In this document: piece by piece, positions 18,530 through 27,848 of the stretch | Layout of the letters: each line of letters begins with the position of its first letter | Position numbering within the stretch: position 1 is the first letter of the stretch | NCBI RefSeq assembly: GCF_902459685.1 | Contig: NZ_CABPSF010000001.1 | Location: forward strand, 496,001 to 560,000 | Reading direction: 5' to 3' | Source: Pandoraea iniqua | GTDB taxonomy: Bacteria; Pseudomonadota; Gammaproteobacteria; Burkholderiales; Burkholderiaceae | Length of the DNA stretch: 64,000 nucleotides | Made by a program: the position numbers and the translations under genes | The notes under the pieces: model-generated | Database searches by the model: none | The model's input: the letters and a program-made list of their open reading frames with translations, nothing else | What the model was told of the DNA's origin: nothing

Positions 18530-19558
18530 ATGCTCACCCTCTACAGCGACGCACATTTGACTCACCAAGGCACCGAATGGGTGAACGGCGAGCAACACCC
18601 CAGCGTGGAATCTCCCGCACGCGCGGCCAACGTTCTCGCATCGATTCGCGCCGCCGCGCTTGGCGAATGCCAACTCGCCGAACGCCATGACAGCCGCGCT
18701 TACATGACCGTGCACAGCGAGCGCTACGTTCGCTTTCTCGAAAACGCATGGCGCATCTGGCAAGAAGACGGACGCACCCATCACGCCTTGCCACTGGTGT
18801 GGCCCGCACGTGGCGCAACGTCGGATGTCGAGCCCGCCCATATCGAAGGCAAGCTGGGCTTCTACGCCGCCGACGCCTTCGCTGCCATCACGCCGGGTAC
18901 TTGGGACGGTGCACGCACCAGCGCCGATGTGGCGCTGTCCGCGATGCGTGTCGTTGCGCAGGGAGCATCGAGTGCGTTTGCGCTGTGTCGTCCGCCGGGT
19001 CATCACGCGTCGCGCGAAGCGATGGGCGGTTACTGCTATCTCAACAACGCTGCGCTCGCCGCACAGGGCTTCATCGATAGCGGCGCGTCTCGCGTGGCGA
19101 TTCTCGATATCGATTACCACCACGGCAACGGAACACAGAGCATCTTCGAAGCGCGCGACGACGTGCTCTTTGTCTCGATTCATGGCGACACCGACAAGTC
19201 GTATCCGTACTTCTATGGCCACGCGCATGAGCGCGGCATCGGCGATGGCCTCGGCTACACGTTGAATCTGCCGCTGCCACACGGCACAGGTTGGGCCGAC
19301 TATCGCGCCGCACTCACCCACGCATGTGATCGTATCGCGGCATACGCCCCCGATGCCGTGGTGATCTCGCTGGGTGTCGATACCTTCAAGAAAGACCCGA
19401 TCAGTCGATTCACCATGGAGAGTGAAGACTATTTGAGCATCGGCCGTGCGATCTCAAAAATCGCCCGAAGCACGCTCTTCGTTTTGGAGGGCGGCTACTG
19501 CGTCGAAGACATCGGCGTCAATGTCAGCAACACCCTCATAGGGTTCTCGAATGGTTAG
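18530..19558 (+). CDS. aphA: Acetylpolyamine amidohydrolase (class II histone-deacetylase family)
   Basis: A zinc-dependent deacetylase that removes acetyl groups from acetylated polyamines such as acetylputrescine. The 342 residues almost equal the 341 of Mycoplana ramosa APAH. The known active-site positions fall at the same numbers: His158/His159 in CRPPGHHA, Asp195 and His197 in LDIDYHHGNGT, Asp284 in SLGVDTF, and Tyr323 in EGGY. The ATG at 18530 is chosen because homology begins there (MLTLYSDAHL). The neighbouring Lrp gene is divergent. The family call is very secure and the substrate call strong. Confidence 0.9.
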   Translation: MLTLYSDAHLTHQGTEWVNGEQHPSVESPARAANVLASIRAAALGECQLAERHDSRAYMTVHSERYVRFLENAWRIWQEDGRTHHALPLVWPARGATSDVEPAHIEGKLGFYAADAFAAITPGTWDGARTSADVALSAMRVVAQGASSAFALCRPPGHHASREAMGGYCYLNNAALAAQGFIDSGASRVAILDIDYHHGNGTQSIFEARDDVLFVSIHGDTDKSYPYFYGHAHERGIGDGLGYTLNLPLPHGTGWADYRAALTHACDRIAAYAPDAVVISLGVDTFKKDPISRFTMESEDYLSIGRAISKIARSTLFVLEGGYCVEDIGVNVSNTLIGFSNG

Positions 19559-19964
19559 AGAAGACATCAAACCACTAGCCGAACGCTAGAGAACCCACCC
19601 ATTGGTTTGTTCCGTATCCCGCGCGCGTTACCCACGCCGCAGGCGGGATTCGTTCGGCCATCTAAATTAAGTCGCATCCCTAAGTTAAACCAACGTCGAA
19701 GGCCAACGGTGGTGCATTCGGTCGCCAAAAAGTCCGGGAAAAGCCGCGATTTCAAGTGTGGCCCGATTTCGAGATTTGATGACCTCGTAGGCGGGGCGAT
19801 CAAAAAAACAGCCCCCTACCATCAGTTCCAGAAGTGTCGCAGTGAGCAGTCGAGCAACGCTTCATGAGCCACGCTCTCGCGAGTTTTTATCGACAAAGCC
19901 ATCGTGCGAATCACACGTGCGGGCCTCGCGAGAGTTTGATTTTTCACTTACAGAGAAGACCGAC
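19559..19964. other. Intergenic region upstream of porin 2
   Basis: About 400 bases without a convincing gene. The left part is moderately AT-rich and carries an A-run near 19800. The right part contains the inverted CTCTCGCGAG / CTCGCGAGAG pair described separately and the porin 2 leader. Confidence 0.45.
19874..19934. promoter_or_regulatory. Candidate paired operator upstream of porin 2
   Basis: CTCTCGCGAG (19874-19883) and its exact inverse CTCGCGAGAG (19925-19934) flank 41 bases. Each contains the palindrome CTCGCGAG. The palindrome centres are 51 bases apart, close to five helical turns. The right copy ends 30 bases before the porin ATG. A protein-binding pair or a large stem in the leader RNA are both possible. 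Confidence 0.4.
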
Positions 19965-21035
19965 ATGAAACATCACTTTTGCCGGCTTGGCGTCGCCGTG
20001 GGCACGCTGGCTGCACTCACTTCCGGCGCACATGCGCAATCGAATGTCACGCTGTACGGGATCGTTGACCTTGGTATCGAAGCGCTCACGAACGTCCCCG
20101 GCGCGAACGGAAGCAAGACCACCCTCGTGCGCGAAACCTCGGGCAATATGGCCGGCTCGCGCTGGGGCATTCGCGGCACTGAAGACCTTGGCGGCGGCTA
20201 CAAGGCGATCTTCGTGCTGGAAAATGGCTTCAGCGCCAACACAGGTGTCTCGGGGCAGAGCGGGCGCGAATTCGGCCGTAAGTCGTTCGTCGGCCTGAGC
20301 GGCGCCTTCGGCACGGTGATGCTCGGCCGTCAGCAGAACCTGCTTTACGACATCTCCATTCGCTACGACCCGATGTTCTACGCCGCGTCGTACTCCGCTT
20401 ACTCACACGACCCGTATCTCGCCGCGCGCACGGACAACACCGTCAAGTACACGGGCAAGTTCGGCGGACTCACGTTCTCGACGATGTACAGCAGCGGCTA
20501 TGACTCCACCATCCCCAGCGGCGCGCAAGTGCCGGGCCATTCGAAAGTGGGTCGCGACATGGGCGCGGGCGTGATGTACCAGAGCGGTCCGCTCGACGTC
20601 GGCCTCGTGTACGACCAGCGTCAGGGCACCTCGATCGATTCCGCCGACGATACGGCACGACGCGTCATTGTCGGTATCGCCTACAAGCTGACCAGCACCG
20701 ATCTCTACGCGGCATACCGCTATCTGCAACAGACCGTCGGCAGCACGCAAACGCACACGCATCTCTATTGGGCGGGCGTCACGCAACACTTCTCGCCCGC
20801 ACTGACGCTCTCGGGCGCGGTGTATCACACGGATGTCGTCGGCTCGAACCAAGACCCGACATCGTTCGTGCTGGCGCTGGGCTACTACCTGTCGAAGCGC
20901 ACTGACCTGTACTGGAATATGTCGTATGCGCTCAACCGCAACGGCTCGAATCTGGGCGTCGGCGGAATGGGCGTGAATGTGATCGCGGGGCAGAACCAGT
21001 TCGGCACCGTGGCGGGTGTTCGTCACCGGTTCTGA
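19965..21035 (+). CDS. Gram-negative general porin, porin 2
   Basis: A 356-residue outer-membrane porin. A signal peptide of about 23 residues ends AHAQSNVTLYGIVD. Inside are SRWGIRGTEDLGGGYKAIF, FGRKSFVGL and a C-terminal VRHRF. The ATG at 19965 is selected because it begins the signal peptide (KHHFCRLG); in-frame upstream residues are unrelated. It is followed convergently by an AraC gene. It is a different paralogue from the other two porins in this window. Confidence 0.92.
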   Translation: MKHHFCRLGVAVGTLAALTSGAHAQSNVTLYGIVDLGIEALTNVPGANGSKTTLVRETSGNMAGSRWGIRGTEDLGGGYKAIFVLENGFSANTGVSGQSGREFGRKSFVGLSGAFGTVMLGRQQNLLYDISIRYDPMFYAASYSAYSHDPYLAARTDNTVKYTGKFGGLTFSTMYSSGYDSTIPSGAQVPGHSKVGRDMGAGVMYQSGPLDVGLVYDQRQGTSIDSADDTARRVIVGIAYKLTSTDLYAAYRYLQQTVGSTQTHTHLYWAGVTQHFSPALTLSGAVYHTDVVGSNQDPTSFVLALGYYLSKRTDLYWNMSYALNRNGSNLGVGGMGVNVIAGQNQFGTVAGVRHRF

Positions 21036-21069
21036 CGATGGGGCAGGGCGCACCTGCGAGCGAGACCTC

Positions 21070-21984
21070 TCAGTCTGCGCCGTGGCGCGCCACCGGCGCC
21101 TGTGCCAGCCCGCCGAGATATTCCTTGGGTGTGCGGCCCATGGCCGTACGGAACATTGAGGTGAACGCACTCGGGCTTTCATAGCCGAGATCCAGCGCAA
21201 TGGTCGTGACGGCGTCGCCTGCGGCAAGACGCGAAAGCGCCACCATCAGCCGCAATTGCTGACGCCAGTGCGAGAACGTAATGCCCGTCTCGCTGCGGAA
21301 AAGGCGCGTGAGCGTCCGGCGGCCGACGTTGCCGACACGCGCCCAGTCATCGAGATCGCCATCGTTCCCCGGCTCCGCGAGCAACAGGCGACAGATGCGC
21401 AGCAAGCGCGGATCGTGCGGCATCGGCAAGTGCAACGGCACCGTGGGTGCCCGGCAAATCTCGTCAACGATCAACGACATCACTCGACCGTCGCGGCCCT
21501 CGGGGTCATAGAGCGAGGGGATGTCGATGGCTTCGGAGATGAGGCTGCGCAACAGCGTGGAGACTTCGATGATGCAGCACGCGTTCGGCAGCTCGGCGGA
21601 TACCGCCGGGTCGATGTAGAGCGAACACGCGAGGATGGCCTGACCCCGGCCGTTGCAGTTGTGCGTCACGCCGGCGGGAATCCACGCGGCGCGATGCGGT
21701 GGCACGAGCCACGTGCCGGTGGCGGTCTCGATGGTGTACACGCCTTCGACGGCGAAGAGCAGTTGCGCACGCGGATGCGAATGTGGCGGGTCTGCGTCTA
21801 GCAGTGTGGAGTCGCTGAAATCGGAAACCATGACCGCGACGGGCCGTGGCAAATCCTGATAGTCGACGGAGTGAGTACTTTTCTGCATTGGATGTTGGCC
21901 CGATTTCGCTACTGGATGTCCCTGCGCACGCGGCGACTTGATTTTTGGAACTCTAAAATTTTTTCGGTTCGTTGTCATTGGCAT
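21070..21984 (-). CDS. AraC-family transcriptional regulator with cupin sensor
   Basis: A 304-residue regulator. An N-terminal cupin contains PPHSHPRAQLLFAVEGVYTIET and LVPPHRAAWIPAGVTHN. The C-terminal double helix-turn-helix contains RRTLTRLFRSETGITFSHWRQQ and DLGYESPSAFTSMFRTAMGRTPKEYL. The start is uncertain: the ATG at 21984 is the longest, and an internal ATG at 21888 (MQKSTHSVDY) would also give a full domain set. It is divergent, 59 bases apart, from the lipase/esterase gene at 22044, which is its most likely target. Confidence 0.85.
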   Translation of the reverse strand: MPMTTNRKNFRVPKIKSPRAQGHPVAKSGQHPMQKSTHSVDYQDLPRPVAVMVSDFSDSTLLDADPPHSHPRAQLLFAVEGVYTIETATGTWLVPPHRAAWIPAGVTHNCNGRGQAILACSLYIDPAVSAELPNACCIIEVSTLLRSLISEAIDIPSLYDPEGRDGRVMSLIVDEICRAPTVPLHLPMPHDPRLLRICRLLLAEPGNDGDLDDWARVGNVGRRTLTRLFRSETGITFSHWRQQLRLMVALSRLAAGDAVTTIALDLGYESPSAFTSMFRTAMGRTPKEYLGGLAQAPVARHGAD

Positions 21985-22043
21985 GACATTTCATCTGCCA
22001 CCGCATTTGGCCCTGTTGCCACACTAACAATCTGAACCGGAAA

Positions 22044-23033
22044 ATGAATAAAGAGATTCACCTACTTCATGCCGCAGACGATCCGGGACCCTCGCCGATC
22101 GATCCCGACATGACGCGCTTCATGGCGTTGCAAAGCGAAGACGGCGCTGCGTTCGCGCGTTGGGACCTCGGCACCGCAGCGCAAGCGCGCGAGGCGTTCG
22201 AAGTGATTCGCCATCGTTGGGCGAGCGGCGGCCCGCAGATGTATCGCACCGTCGAGCGCGCTGTGCCTACGAGGCACGGCGACGTGCGCATCCGCGTTTA
22301 TTACCCGCATGAACAGGCATCGCTGCCCGCGTTGATCTATCTGCACGGCGGCGGCTTCGTCGTGTTCAGTCTCGATACGCATGACCGTGTGATGCGTGAA
22401 TACGCCGCGCGCGCGGGCGTGGTGGTGGTGGGCATCGACTATTCGCGCTCGCCGGAAGCCCGCTTCCCGCGCGCACTCGAAGAGATTGTCGACGTGACGC
22501 GCTGGCTGCATCGCCACGCCGACACGCTGGGGCTCGACGCACAGGCAATGCTCATCGGTGGCGACTCCGCCGGTGCCAACCTGTCACTAGGCACGGCGCT
22601 GCAATTGCGCGACGCTGGGGAGAGCCTGCTGCGCGGCATGGTGTTCAACTACGGCGCGTTCGACATGATTCCGTGGCGTGACTCGTTTGCCCGCTTCGGA
22701 GGCGGCGAGTATTCGCTCTCGTCGCACGACATGGTGTGCTTCGTGAACCGCTACATCAATCACCGCGACGACCTCTCTGACCCGCGCTGCCGCCCGATTG
22801 TGGCGAGCCTCGACAACCTGCCGCCTGCCTGCTTCGCCATTGCCGAACTCGATCCGCTCTACGACGAGAACATCGAGATGGCCGAACGGCTGCGCGATGC
22901 CGGTGTGCCCGTGAGCGCGACGGTGTACCCGGGCACGATCCACAGCTTTCTCGAAGCCGTGTCGATCGCTGGCGTCAGTGATCGGGCATTCGCGGAGCAG
23001 GCCGAATGGATCAGACAGCGCGTTAGCGCATGA
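22044..23033 (+). CDS. Alpha/beta hydrolase of the hormone-sensitive lipase (HSL) group
   Basis: A 329-residue cytoplasmic esterase or lipase. It has the oxyanion motif HGGGF (residues 101-105) and the nucleophile elbow GDSAG with Ser175. The acid/base pair lies in ELDPLYDEN and TIHSFLEA near the C-terminus. These are the marks of the HSL/acetyl-hydrolase group acting on short acyl esters. It is divergent from the AraC regulator and 59 bases upstream of the PaiB-like gene, probably in one operon. The natural ester is unknown. Confidence 0.87.
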   Translation: MNKEIHLLHAADDPGPSPIDPDMTRFMALQSEDGAAFARWDLGTAAQAREAFEVIRHRWASGGPQMYRTVERAVPTRHGDVRIRVYYPHEQASLPALIYLHGGGFVVFSLDTHDRVMREYAARAGVVVVGIDYSRSPEARFPRALEEIVDVTRWLHRHADTLGLDAQAMLIGGDSAGANLSLGTALQLRDAGESLLRGMVFNYGAFDMIPWRDSFARFGGGEYSLSSHDMVCFVNRYINHRDDLSDPRCRPIVASLDNLPPACFAIAELDPLYDENIEMAERLRDAGVPVSATVYPGTIHSFLEAVSIAGVSDRAFAEQAEWIRQRVSA

Positions 23034-23092
23034 CCCGCGTCCGCGCCGTACCCCCAAATTCAAGTTGTCTGCCTACAGGAACAGGATCGCTG

Positions 23093-23734
23093 ATGTACCG
23101 CCCGGAACCCTATCAAGAAAACTCACCCGAGACGTTGCGCTCGCTCATGCGCCGCTGGCCATTCGCCGCGCTCGTCACGTTCGGCCCGTCGGGTATGACC
23201 GCGACGCATCTGCCGTTTCTGATCGACGTCGATGCCGACGGCAACACGCTGCTGACGACCCATTTGTCGCGCCGCAACACGCAATACGACGACCTGAGCC
23301 AAGGCTGCCACGCCATGGTGATCTTTCAGGGCCCCAGCGCCTATATCTCGCCGAGCTGGTACGACGAGAAGCGCACGTTCCCCACGTGGAATTACGCCGC
23401 GATTCACGCGTATGGCGACATTCAGGTGGTCGACGACGCCGACGGGATCAAGCACATCCTCGATCGCGTGGTCGAGACGTTCGACGGGCCGATTGCAGGG
23501 GAGTGGACCTTCGCCGGCATCCCTGCGGAACAGACCGCCTTGCGCCTGCCGAAAATCGCAGGGGTCGTGATGAAAGTCTCGCGGCTGGACGGCGCACTCA
23601 AGCTCAATCAGGACCACAGCGATGCCGACAAACAAGGCGTGATTGCCGCACTGGAATCGCGCGACGACGCTGGTGGCCGTGAGATTGCGGCGCTCATGCG
23701 AGCCACGTTGGACGCCGGGGAACGGTCAGCGTAA
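23093..23734 (+). CDS. PaiB-family FMN-binding protein
   Basis: A 213-residue member of the PaiB / FMN-binding split-barrel family; B. subtilis PaiB is 207 residues. It begins MYRPEPYQENSPE and has the family signature FQGPSAYISPSWYDEK followed by TWNYAAIHAYG. WTFAGIPAEQTALRLPKIAGVVMKV and a C-terminal helix complete the domain. The ATG at 23093 has AGGA about 10 bases upstream; earlier in-frame codons overlap the preceding gene and lack homology. Some relatives are called negative regulators, but a catalytic role has not been excluded. Confidence 0.87.
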   Translation: MYRPEPYQENSPETLRSLMRRWPFAALVTFGPSGMTATHLPFLIDVDADGNTLLTTHLSRRNTQYDDLSQGCHAMVIFQGPSAYISPSWYDEKRTFPTWNYAAIHAYGDIQVVDDADGIKHILDRVVETFDGPIAGEWTFAGIPAEQTALRLPKIAGVVMKVSRLDGALKLNQDHSDADKQGVIAALESRDDAGGREIAALMRATLDAGERSA

Positions 23735-23867
23735 ACACCGACGTAAATAATTTTTTTCCAGTTTTTGGCGCCAATATGATTGGCTAAATCATGCCGGTAT
23801 CTGTGCAAACGTCGCAGCCGATGGGGTCGATGTCACAGGTTTCGCTATTCCGGAGCTTAGTCACGCT

Positions 23868-25010
23868 ATGACGACATTCCAGCAGTTTCCGCAGTTTCCC
23901 TTCATTTCCGTAAGCGGCCGCCCTTACGACCGGGGCGTGCAGTACGGCAAGCAGGCGCAAGACCGTGTGCGCGCGAGCGCGGCCATGTACGGCCGCACGA
24001 TCGACGAACTGGGTTACACCGCCAGCGCTCGCGCAGCGCTCTTCAAGCACTTTGAAGGGCATATCGGCACGGTCGACCCGACCTATCTCGACGAGATGCA
24101 CGGCATTGCCGATGGCGCCGGCGTGTCGTTCGCCGACATCGTAATGATCAACGCCCGCACCGAAGTGCTGGCCAAAGCCCGTGCCGATCAGGCCACCGCA
24201 GAGGGCGAAGAGCTTCAGGACGGTTGCACCGGCGCCATCGTGCTGCCGGAGCGCTCGGCCAGCGGCAATCTGCTGCACGCCCAGAACTGGGACTGGCGCG
24301 CCGACTGCGTGAACACTGGCGTGGTGCTGCGTGTGCAACGCGACGACGGGCCCGACTTTCTGACGTTCGTGGAAGCCGGTGGTCTGGCGCGCAGCGGTAT
24401 GAACAGCGCAGGCGTTTCCATTACCGCCAACTATCTGGAATCAGACCGCGACTTCAAGCAGCTGGGCGTGCCGCTGGCGATTCTTCGCCGCAAGGTGCTC
24501 GATCAGCCGGTGTTCGCGAATGCCCTGAAGGCCGTCGCCACCACGCCGAAGTCGTGCTCGAACAACATCATGCTCGGCATGGCGCAAGGGTTTGCCATCG
24601 ACTTCGAGTGCACCACCAACGAAGCTTTTCCGCTGTACCCCGGCGACGATCAACTGATCGTGCACGCCAACCACTGGGTGAGCCCGGTCGCGCGCACGAA
24701 GCTGGTCGATACCGGATGCGAGAACTCGGCCGACAGCTACTACCGCGACTGGCGTGTGCGCAAGCTGCTCAACAGCACGCCGATGATTTCGCGCGACAGC
24801 CTCAAGCAGGCGCTGTTCGACGACTTCGGCACGCCGTTCTCCGTGTGCCGTCCGCCGCGCGAAGGGGTGCGTCACTCGATGACGGCCTCGGTGGCGATGG
24901 TCGTGATGGAACCCGCCGTCGGCGAGATGGACGTGGCACCGATGCCCGCCCTCAACCGCGTGTTCACGCGCTATCGCCTCGAAGGCGAACCGACGCTGCT
25001 CGAAGCGTAA
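23868..25010 (+). CDS. C45-family autoproteolytic acyltransferase/hydrolase (acyl-coenzyme A:6-APA acyltransferase-like)
   Basis: An N-terminal-nucleophile hydrolase of 380 residues. The precursor should cleave itself before Cys120 in the motif QDGCTGAIV, as penicillin acyltransferase does at Gly-Cys. That would give an alpha chain of about 13 kDa and a beta chain. FISVSGRPYDRGVQYGKQ at the N-terminus and NLLHAQNWDW after the nucleophile are family hallmarks. Relatives remove or transfer acyl groups on amides such as N-acyl amino acids or beta-lactams. It lies 85 bases before an alpha/beta hydrolase and upstream of a peptide ABC operon. That setting suggests breakdown of an imported amide or peptide; the substrate is unknown. 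Confidence 0.85.
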   Translation: MTTFQQFPQFPFISVSGRPYDRGVQYGKQAQDRVRASAAMYGRTIDELGYTASARAALFKHFEGHIGTVDPTYLDEMHGIADGAGVSFADIVMINARTEVLAKARADQATAEGEELQDGCTGAIVLPERSASGNLLHAQNWDWRADCVNTGVVLRVQRDDGPDFLTFVEAGGLARSGMNSAGVSITANYLESDRDFKQLGVPLAILRRKVLDQPVFANALKAVATTPKSCSNNIMLGMAQGFAIDFECTTNEAFPLYPGDDQLIVHANHWVSPVARTKLVDTGCENSADSYYRDWRVRKLLNSTPMISRDSLKQALFDDFGTPFSVCRPPREGVRHSMTASVAMVVMEPAVGEMDVAPMPALNRVFTRYRLEGEPTLLEA

Positions 25011-25095
25011 GGCGATCACGGGCGCCAGTCCGAGCGCCCGATCCCGCACGGCAGTCACCCAAATTCTCGAATACGAAAAACACTTCGCAACAACC

Positions 25096-25965
25096 ATGAC
25101 CAAGACCACTACCGACGCCGCCAATCTGAGCACTGAAGCTCGCACCCGCAACCTTTACGACCTCGGCTCGACGACGATCTTTTCTTACGCGGGCGATCCG
25201 CGTTTTGCCTACGCCCTGTATGTCCCGAAGGCCATCACGCAGCCGGGCAATCGCGTTGAGCTCGTAGTTGTCGTGCACGGCACGGGCCGCCAGTTCACCA
25301 ACTATCGCGATGCGTTCGCCGAGTTTGGCCGCTGGCAAGACTGCCTGATCCTGTGCCCGTTGTTCCCGGTCGGCGTGCGCGGCGACGGCAACCCCGGCGG
25401 TTTCAAACATCTGGTCGAAGCGGACATCCGCTACGACGACGTGCTGCTGGGCATGGTCGATGAAGTCAGCCGCAAGTACGAAGCGTCGTTCGACAAGTTC
25501 GCGCTGTTCGGCTATTCGGGCGGCGGCCAGTTCGTCAATCGCTTCGGCTACCTGCATCCGGAACGTCTGTGGGCGCTGTCGATTGGCGCACCGGGTTCGG
25601 TCACGCTGCTCGATGCGCAGCAGAACTGGTGGGTTGGTATTGGCGACATGCAGCAACGCTTCGGCAAGGCGCTCGATCTCGATGCGCTGCGCAGCGTGCC
25701 GGTGCACATGGTCGTTGGTAAAGCCGACCTCGAAACGTGGGAAATCACGCACCGAGAAGGGGGCCCGCACTTCATGCCGGGTGCCAATTCGGCCGGTGCC
25801 AATCGGCAGGAGCGCCTCGCCTCGCTGCGCGATTCGTTCGAACGTGCGGGCGTCGATGTGACCTTCGACGTGATCGACAACATGCCGCACAACGGCATGC
25901 TGGCCGTGCCTGCCGTGCAGGACTTCCTTGCCGATGTGCTTCGCAAGAAGCGCGGCGATGCCTGA
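25096..25965 (+). CDS. Alpha/beta hydrolase
   Basis: A 289-residue cytoplasmic alpha/beta hydrolase. VVVVHGTGRQFTNYRD supplies the oxyanion region. ALFGYSGGGQFVNRF carries the serine nucleophile, GKADLETWE is a probable acid region, and NMPHNGM holds the likely catalytic histidine. There is no signal peptide. It sits between the C45 hydrolase gene and the peptide-transport operon on the same strand (85 and 120 bases). It may act on the same imported compound. Specificity cannot be read from the sequence. Confidence 0.8.
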   Translation: MTKTTTDAANLSTEARTRNLYDLGSTTIFSYAGDPRFAYALYVPKAITQPGNRVELVVVVHGTGRQFTNYRDAFAEFGRWQDCLILCPLFPVGVRGDGNPGGFKHLVEADIRYDDVLLGMVDEVSRKYEASFDKFALFGYSGGGQFVNRFGYLHPERLWALSIGAPGSVTLLDAQQNWWVGIGDMQQRFGKALDLDALRSVPVHMVVGKADLETWEITHREGGPHFMPGANSAGANRQERLASLRDSFERAGVDVTFDVIDNMPHNGMLAVPAVQDFLADVLRKKRGDA

Positions 25966-26085
25966 GCCGTTGGCCGGTCGCTGACGGATTCCACCGATGT
26001 CACCGATGTGCGCCGCGAGCGCCACGAACGCCATTGCAGCCCCCGCAGTTGTGCCATGCGGTCGTCCTAACTAGGGAGCGCGAAC

Positions 26086-27030
26086 ATGCTTCGTTTTCTG
26101 TTGTCCCGGATTCTCGCCGCGACACCCACGCTGTTGATCGTGACGGTGTCGGTGTTCGTGATGATCCGGCTGGTGCCGGGCGACCCCGCGCAGTTGCTGC
26201 TCGGCGACTTGGCCGATCCGGTCTCGCTCGCCGCCATGCGCGTCAAGATGGGGCTCGATCAGCCGTGGACCACGCAGTTCTGGATCTGGTTCTCCGGCGC
26301 GTTGCACGGCGATCTGGGCACGTCGATCACTACCGGTGAGCCGGTGCGCTCGCTGGTCTGGGCGCGCTTCATCACCAGCGCGCAGGTCGTGCTGTGTGCC
26401 GTGTTGTTCGCGGCCCTCGTCTCGGTGCCCGCCGGCATGATCGCTGCGTGGAAGCAGAACAAGTTGCCCGATCTGTTGCTCGTGGGCGGTGCCACGCTGC
26501 TGGTGTCGATGCCCGCGTTCTGGCTCGGTCTGTTGATCCTGCTGTTCTTCGGGCTGAAGCTGCAATGGCTGCCGGTGGTGGGCTACGTGTCGATTGCCGA
26601 CGACTGGCGCGCCGGGATGCTGTATCTCGTCATGCCGATTCTCACGTTGTTCCTGCATGAAATCGGCGTGCTGATTCGTATGGCCCGTGCCAGCACGCTC
26701 GACGTGTTGCGTCTCGACTACGTGACCCATGCCCGCGCCAAGGGGCTGTCGGAGCGTGCGGTGCTGATGAATCACGTGTTCCGAAATTCGTTCGGCCCGA
26801 CGTGGACGCTGATCGGTCTGGTGCTTGGCAACCTGCTCGGCGGCATTGCCGTGGTGGAGACGGTGTTCACTATTCCGGGGCTTGGCCGTTTGCTCGTCGA
26901 CTCGATCTTCGCCCGCGACTATCCGGTCATTCAGGGGTGTCTGCTGTGTGTGGCGACGGTGTACGTCGTGGTGAACCTCGTGATCGATCTTTGCTATCCC
27001 CTCTTTGATCCCCGGGTGACGGTGCAATGA
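26086..27030 (+). CDS. Dipeptide/oligopeptide-type ABC transporter permease (DppB-like)
   Basis: A 314-residue inner-membrane permease with six predicted membrane segments. It starts with the conserved RFLLSRILAATPTLLIV and has the TLFLHEIGVLIRMARASTLDVL region and the EAA-type loop DYVTHARAKGLSERAVLMNH. GGIAVVETVFTIPGLGRLLVDSI is the DppB/GsiC family signature. AGGGAGCG precedes the ATG. It begins a tightly packed operon and overlaps the next permease by four bases (ATGA). Confidence 0.9.
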   Translation: MLRFLLSRILAATPTLLIVTVSVFVMIRLVPGDPAQLLLGDLADPVSLAAMRVKMGLDQPWTTQFWIWFSGALHGDLGTSITTGEPVRSLVWARFITSAQVVLCAVLFAALVSVPAGMIAAWKQNKLPDLLLVGGATLLVSMPAFWLGLLILLFFGLKLQWLPVVGYVSIADDWRAGMLYLVMPILTLFLHEIGVLIRMARASTLDVLRLDYVTHARAKGLSERAVLMNHVFRNSFGPTWTLIGLVLGNLLGGIAVVETVFTIPGLGRLLVDSIFARDYPVIQGCLLCVATVYVVVNLVIDLCYPLFDPRVTVQ

Positions 27031-27848
27031 GAAAACGCCTCTTCTCCAACGCCACGATTGGTGGCCTGCTGCTCGCGTTTCTGGTCATCTGCGCCATTCT
27101 CGGCGCGGTATGGACGCCGTTCGATCCGCTGCGCATTCATTTCCCGACGCGCCTGCATCCGCCGGGCGGTGTGCACCTGCTGGGCACCGACGAGTTCGGC
27201 CGCGACGAGTTGTCGCGACTGCTCAGCGGCGCGGCGACGAGCTTTCTGATCGCCTCGCTGACGGTGTTCTTCGCCATCGTGCTTGGCTGCACGATCGGCC
27301 TGCTGGCGGGCTTCGCCCGCGGCTGGACCGACCGCATCATCATGACGTTCAACAACGCGATGCTGGCGTTTCCGGGGCTGCTGCTGGCGCTCGGCCTGCT
27401 CACGATCGTCGGTCCGAACCAGTACGGCATCGTGCTCGCGCTGTGTCTGGCGTACACGCCGTCGGTAGTGCGCGTGGTGCGCGGTGCAGTGATGTCGTTG
27501 CGTGAACGGGAATTCGTGGAGTCGTCGCGCGTGCTCGGCAATTCCGATCTGTACACGATGTTCCGTCATGTGCTGCCGAATTGCATTGCGCCGATCTCGG
27601 TGCTGGCGACGTCGATGTTCGGCTGGGTGATTCTGGCCGAGAGCGCGCTGTCGTTCCTCGGTCTCGGCGTGCCGCCGCCCGCGCCCACGTGGGGCAACAT
27701 GCTTGCGTCGGCCCGTCCGTTTATTTCGCAGGCAAGCTATCTGTCGATCTTCCCGGGCCTGTGCATCGCGCTCACGCTGCTGGCCATCAACCTCGCCGGC
27801 GATGCCGTGCGAGACCGCCTCGACCCACGCATGCGGGGGATGAAATGA
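27027..27848 (+). CDS. Dipeptide/oligopeptide-type ABC transporter permease (DppC-like)
   Basis: A 273-residue second permease of the same importer. It has the periplasmic HLLGTDEFGRDELSRLLSGA signature near residue 55, several membrane helices, the EAA loop REREFVESSRVLGNSDLYTM, and the C-terminal LSFLGLGVPPPAPTWGNML and DAVRDRLDPRMRG typical of DppC/GsiD. It overlaps both neighbours by four bases, so translation of the operon is coupled. Confidence 0.9.
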   Translation: MRKRLFSNATIGGLLLAFLVICAILGAVWTPFDPLRIHFPTRLHPPGGVHLLGTDEFGRDELSRLLSGAATSFLIASLTVFFAIVLGCTIGLLAGFARGWTDRIIMTFNNAMLAFPGLLLALGLLTIVGPNQYGIVLALCLAYTPSVVRVVRGAVMSLREREFVESSRVLGNSDLYTMFRHVLPNCIAPISVLATSMFGWVILAESALSFLGLGVPPPAPTWGNMLASARPFISQASYLSIFPGLCIALTLLAINLAGDAVRDRLDPRMRGMK

